Assembly (NCBI GenBank): GCA_947628025.1
Contig: CANQYH010000136.1
Coordinates: forward strand, 1 to 8,307
Source: an uncultured Lachnospiraceae bacterium
GTDB taxonomy: Bacteria > Bacillota > Clostridia > Lachnospirales > Lachnospiraceae
Length of the DNA stretch: 8,307 nucleotides
Direction: 5' to 3'
Shown: one piece after another, positions 5,159-8,307 of the stretch
How the letters are laid out: the number at the start of each line of letters is the position of its first letter
Position numbering within the stretch: position 1 is the stretch's first letter
Program-made: the position numbers and the translations under genes
Notes under the pieces: generated by a model
The model's input: only the letters and a program-made list of their open reading frames with translations
Database searches by the model: none
Told to the model about the DNA's origin: nothing

Positions 5159-7244
5159 GAGACAAAAGAGGGTATTCCAACGATATATGCAGGAAAAGCT
5201 GGCGATCACCGTGGTTGTGATTATGCTGGCTTTACTTGCGCTTGGAATCGTGCTCTACCGTATCGTGGACGAGAACAATGAAGAATATACGAAGATCGTG
5301 CTGACGCAGCGTTCCAATTACGACAGCCGGGTCATCCCTTACCGGCGGGGCGATATCGTGGACCGCAACGGCACCTATCTGGCGACCAGCGAAAAAGTTT
5401 ACAACGTGATCATCGACGCCAGGCAGATCTTTTCCAGCGAGAAGAACCTGTATCTGGACACGACGGTGGACGCGCTGGTCCAGTGTTTCGGTTACGACAG
5501 GGCGGCGCTTCTGGAGACTCTGAACGAGAGAAAGGATTCTCCTTATATCCGGTACGAGCGCCGTATTTCCTATGAAAAGAAAGAAGAATTTGAGAAGCTG
5601 GAGCAGGAGATCAACAAAGCGAACCAGGCCGCGGAAAAGGAAGAACGGGTATATGGCGTCTGGTTCGAGGAAGAATACCACAGGCTTTATCCTTACGGGA
5701 CCCTGGCCTGCAACGTGATCGGCTTTACCAGCAGCGACGGGACCGTCGGCAACGGCGGGATCGAGCAGTACTATAACGAGATGCTGATCGGCAACAACGG
5801 CCGCGAATACGGCTACCTCAACGACGAGTCCAACAAGGAGATCGTCATCAAACCGGCCCAGAACGGCTATAAGGTGGTATCTACCCTGGACGCCAATGTC
5901 CAGACCATGGTGGAGCGGCGCATCGATCAGTGGATGTCGGAAACGGGCAGCGAGCATATCGGGGTCATCGTCATGGATCCCAACAACGGCGAGATCCTGG
6001 CCATGGCCGATGAAAAGAAATTTGATCTGAACAATCCCAGGGATTTGTCCGGTCTCTATACGGAAGAGGAGATCGCGGCTATGGATTCCACCCAGCAGGT
6101 GGAGGCCATGAGCCAGATGTGGCGGAATTTCTGCGTCAGCGATACCTACGAGCCGGGTTCGGTAGCCAAGATCCTGACCATTGCCGCCGGGCTGGAGGAA
6201 AACCTGATCTCTCCGGCCAATCATTTTGTATGCGACGGCTACCAGTATGTGGGCGGCTTCAATATCAAGTGCACCGCGTACAGCCGGGGCGGGCACGGCG
6301 ACCTGAGCCTGGAGGAAGTGCTGATGCAGTCCTGCAACGACGCGCTGATGCAGATCGCCGCCATCGAGGGAAAGACCGTATTTACCAAATATCAGAGAAT
6401 GTTTAATATCGGCGCCAAGACCGGCATCGACCTGCCGGGCGAGGCTTCCGCGTCCACGCTGATCTACCGGGAGGACAATATGAATCCCTCCGCGCTGGCG
6501 ACCAATTCATTCGGTCAGAATTTCAACTGCACGATGGTGCAGATGGCGTCGGCCGTGGCCTCCGTGATCAACGGCGGCTACTATTACGAGCCCCATGTGG
6601 TGAAGCAGATCCTCAATGAGAACGGATCCGTGGTCGAGAAGAACGACGGTGTCCTGGTGCGGGAGACCGTGTCCGAATCGACGACCCGCTTTATCAACGA
6701 GGCCCTGCGCCGGACCGTGGCAGACGGCACCGGCAAGGCCGCCCAGGTGGAAGGCTACCAGATCGGCGGCAAGACCGGCACGGCGGAGAAAGTCGGGCGC
6801 AACCATGAAGATTATCTGGTTTCTTTCTGCGGTTTCGCGCCTACCGAGGATCCGCAGGTCATGGTCTACGTGGCCATCGATGAGCCCCATGTGGATGACC
6901 AGGCCCACAGTACCTTTGCCAGCGGCGTATTCTCCCAGATCATGGGGGACATTCTTCCTTATCTGAATATATTCCCCGAGGGGGACGTACAGATCGTAAC
7001 GCCCCTGCTCCCGTCCGACGGTTCCCAGACAGACGCGGACGGGACCGGAAACAGCGAGGACGGAAACGGGGAGAGCGGGAACGGCGAGGGCGAAAGCCAG
7101 CCGGAGACCGGAGAGACCTCCGCTTCCCGGCCCCAGGTCTATGAGACGGAAGAGTATGTGCCGCAGGAGACCGGCGAGGACGGCTCCAATGTCTCTTCCG
7201 GCATCCCCAATATGCTTCCCACCGGAGGCACGGAGGAGGAATAA
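5136..7244 (+). CDS. ftsI: Class B penicillin-binding protein, PBP2B/FtsI-like transpeptidase
   Basis: This 702-residue peptidoglycan DD-transpeptidase is probably the septal PBP of the divisome. In order it shows a basic cytoplasmic N-terminus (KRQKRVFQRYMQEK), one membrane helix (about 22-44), a dimerisation/pedestal domain that begins with YRRGDIVDRNGTYLA (69-83), and a transpeptidase domain with SVAK (S342 nucleophile, K345), SCN (399-401) and KTG (546-548, in GGKTGTAEK). The tail from about 628 to 702 is Gly/Glu/Ser/Asp-rich low complexity, with no PASTA domain visible. Databases often label such proteins peptidoglycan glycosyltransferase, but no glycosyltransferase domain is present. 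The ATG at 5136 lies within the end of ftsL and has no strong ribosome binding site, so coupling to ftsL is likely. The next ATG (5187) would cut into the conserved basic MQEK region just before the membrane helix. The order ftsL, pbpB, spoVD in B. subtilis supports the role; the exact paralogue name is inference. Confidence 0.92.
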   Translation: MRTSHNTKRQKRVFQRYMQEKLAITVVVIMLALLALGIVLYRIVDENNEEYTKIVLTQRSNYDSRVIPYRRGDIVDRNGTYLATSEKVYNVIIDARQIFSSEKNLYLDTTVDALVQCFGYDRAALLETLNERKDSPYIRYERRISYEKKEEFEKLEQEINKANQAAEKEERVYGVWFEEEYHRLYPYGTLACNVIGFTSSDGTVGNGGIEQYYNEMLIGNNGREYGYLNDESNKEIVIKPAQNGYKVVSTLDANVQTMVERRIDQWMSETGSEHIGVIVMDPNNGEILAMADEKKFDLNNPRDLSGLYTEEEIAAMDSTQQVEAMSQMWRNFCVSDTYEPGSVAKILTIAAGLEENLISPANHFVCDGYQYVGGFNIKCTAYSRGGHGDLSLEEVLMQSCNDALMQIAAIEGKTVFTKYQRMFNIGAKTGIDLPGEASASTLIYREDNMNPSALATNSFGQNFNCTMVQMASAVASVINGGYYYEPHVVKQILNENGSVVEKNDGVLVRETVSESTTRFINEALRRTVADGTGKAAQVEGYQIGGKTGTAEKVGRNHEDYLVSFCGFAPTEDPQVMVYVAIDEPHVDDQAHSTFASGVFSQIMGDILPYLNIFPEGDVQIVTPLLPSDGSQTDADGTGNSEDGNGESGNGEGESQPETGETSASRPQVYETEEYVPQETGEDGSNVSSGIPNMLPTGGTEEE

Positions 7245-7297
7245 AACGGGACCCGTCATAAACGAAGGTTCGGTTCATATATTGTAATAATGACGCC

Positions 7298-7303
7298 AGG
7301 AGG
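7298..7303 (+). promoter_or_regulatory. Ribosome binding site for a GTG-started PBP gene
   Basis: AGGAGG lies 7 nt before the GTG at 7311. No in-frame ATG occurs before residue 23, which falls inside the membrane helix, so this site fixes the start. Confidence 0.85.
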
Positions 7304-7310
7304 TTGGCCT

Positions 7311-8307
7311 GTGAACCGAAACCTGAGCTGCCACAGAGGCAGGACCTTTTTCGTGTGCCTGACCGGATGTTTGCTGATGCTGGCGCTGACCGGCCGGCTC
7401 GGCTATCTGATGGTCTGCCGTTCCGAGTATTACAGCCAGCTGGCCGACGACCTGCACCAGCGGGAGCGGACGATCAAGGCGGCCAGAGGGCGCATCCTGG
7501 ACCGCAACGGCACGGTCATCGCCGATAACCGGACCGTCTGTACCATTTCCGTGATCCATAACCAGATCCGCGATCCGGACCGGGTGACGGAGGTGCTTTC
7601 CCGGGAGCTGGGGCTTTCGGAGGAAAAGGTGCGGGCCAAGGTGGATAAGTACAGTTCCCGCGAGATCGTGGGGACCAATATCGATAAAGAGCTGGGTGAC
7701 CGCATCCGCGATTACCGCCTGGACGGCGTGAAAGTGGATGAAGATTATAAACGCTATTATCCCTTTGACAGCCTGGCTTCCAAGGTGCTGGGCTTTACGG
7801 GAGGCGACAACCAGGGCATCATCGGCCTGGAGGTCCGCTATGAGGAATATTTGAAAGGACAGAACGGCGTCATCCTCACGATGGCCGACGCGGCCGGCGT
7901 CGAGCTGGAAAACGCGTTCGAGGAGAGGATCGAGCCCATAGCGGGAGCGGACCTGACCGTCAGCCTGGATGTGAACATCCAGACCTACGCGCAGCAGGCG
8001 GCGCTGAAAGTCATGGAAGAGAAAAACGCCAACCGGGTGTCGGTCATTGTTATGAATCCGCAAAATGGGGAAATACTGGCTATGGTGAACGTGCCGGAGT
8101 TCAATTTAAACGATCCCTTTACGCTGAATGCGGAGCCGGAGGAGGGCAGCAGCCTTTCTCAGCAGGACCTGCTGAACCAGATGTGGCGGAACCCCTCGAT
8201 CAACGACACCTACGAGCCGGGGTCCACCTTCAAGATCATCACGGCGGCGGCCGGGCTGGAGGCGGGAGTCGTGGGACTGAACGATACGTTCTCCTGTCCG
8301 GGCTTTC
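7311..8307 (+). CDS. Second class B PBP (SpoVD/PBP2-like), 3'-truncated by window edge
   Basis: The first 332 residues of a second class B transpeptidase are visible, with a GTG start and a strong ribosome binding site. A basic N-terminus is followed by a membrane helix (about 12-35), the pedestal domain with AARGRILDRNGTVIADN (57-73), GFTGGDNQGIIGLE (161-174, the usual G-x-x-G-(I/L)-E motif), SLDVNIQ (218-224) and VSVIVMNPQNGEILAM (243-258). The catalytic SxxK reads STFK (S305, K308) in DTYEPGSTFKIITAAAGLE. The SxN and KTG motifs lie beyond the window, as would any PASTA domain. It is a tandem paralogue of the gene before it, separated by 66 bp. In B. subtilis the gene after pbpB is spoVD, which builds spore cortex peptidoglycan; SpoVD is the likely assignment by position, but the visible part cannot separate SpoVD from a second vegetative PBP2-type enzyme. 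Confidence 0.93.
   Translation, partial: MNRNLSCHRGRTFFVCLTGCLLMLALTGRLGYLMVCRSEYYSQLADDLHQRERTIKAARGRILDRNGTVIADNRTVCTISVIHNQIRDPDRVTEVLSRELGLSEEKVRAKVDKYSSREIVGTNIDKELGDRIRDYRLDGVKVDEDYKRYYPFDSLASKVLGFTGGDNQGIIGLEVRYEEYLKGQNGVILTMADAAGVELENAFEERIEPIAGADLTVSLDVNIQTYAQQAALKVMEEKNANRVSVIVMNPQNGEILAMVNVPEFNLNDPFTLNAEPEEGSSLSQQDLLNQMWRNPSINDTYEPGSTFKIITAAAGLEAGVVGLNDTFSCPGF

Noticed and set aside
5232..6296. Long minus-strand ORF opposite the first PBP (354 residues)
   Set aside because: It is an antisense shadow rich in Val, Asp, His and Leu, with no motif, and it lies fully within a certain PBP gene.
7245..7310. Separate promoter or terminator between the two PBPs
   Set aside because: There is only a 6-bp CGTCAT/ATGACG inverted repeat with a 29-nt loop, and A/T-rich bases without a matching -35 and -10 pair. 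A sporulation sigma factor site cannot be ruled out but is not visible.
7275..8063. Minus-strand ORF opposite the second PBP (262 residues)
   Set aside because: It is an antisense shadow. The plus-strand frame shows the pedestal and SxxK motifs of a class B PBP.

Overview
The window looks like a chromosomal segment of a high-GC, spore-forming Clostridia species, most likely Lachnospiraceae. This rests on the division and cell wall gene order (mraZ, rsmH, ftsL and two tandem class B PBPs), a Spo0E-like mini-gene, strong AGGAGG-type ribosome binding sites and protein sequence style. I cannot name the species. No mobile elements, CRISPR arrays, tRNA or rRNA genes were seen.

Layout. (1) Positions 2-481 (+) hold the 3' part of a gene for a DUF4261-like protein. 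(2) A convergent gap follows, with a hairpin at 538-567. (3) The ychF/engD GTPase gene lies at 592-1689 on the minus strand. (4) A 303-bp divergent region follows. It holds a candidate ychF promoter, a perfect 12-bp inverted repeat in the predicted ychF leader, a candidate lgt promoter and a perfect Spo0A-box heptamer. (5) A two-gene unit (+) comes next: lgt (1993-2865) and a 52-residue Spo0E-like protein (2878-3036), closed by a strong intrinsic terminator (3052-3090). (6) The start of the dcw operon (+) follows: a sigma-A-type promoter, four MraZ boxes on an exact 10-bp period, mraZ, rsmH, an ftsL-like gene, a PBP2B/FtsI-like gene and a second class B PBP (SpoVD-like by position). The window edge cuts the last gene just after its SxxK motif.

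How the genes work together. The dcw genes form a tightly packed operon: mraZ and rsmH overlap by 4 nt, and ftsL and the first PBP overlap by 23 nt. MraZ probably represses the operon through the box array. RsmH methylates 16S rRNA. FtsL and the PBPs build septal peptidoglycan, and the second PBP may be used in spores. Upstream, lgt makes prolipoproteins, and its partner gene encodes a predicted Spo0A~P phosphatase.

Most of the window is conserved core genome. The observations most worth checking are the Spo0E-like mini-gene behind a possible Spo0A-box promoter (a candidate feedback loop) and the perfect hairpin in the ychF leader. I see no convincing evidence of an entirely new multi-gene system.
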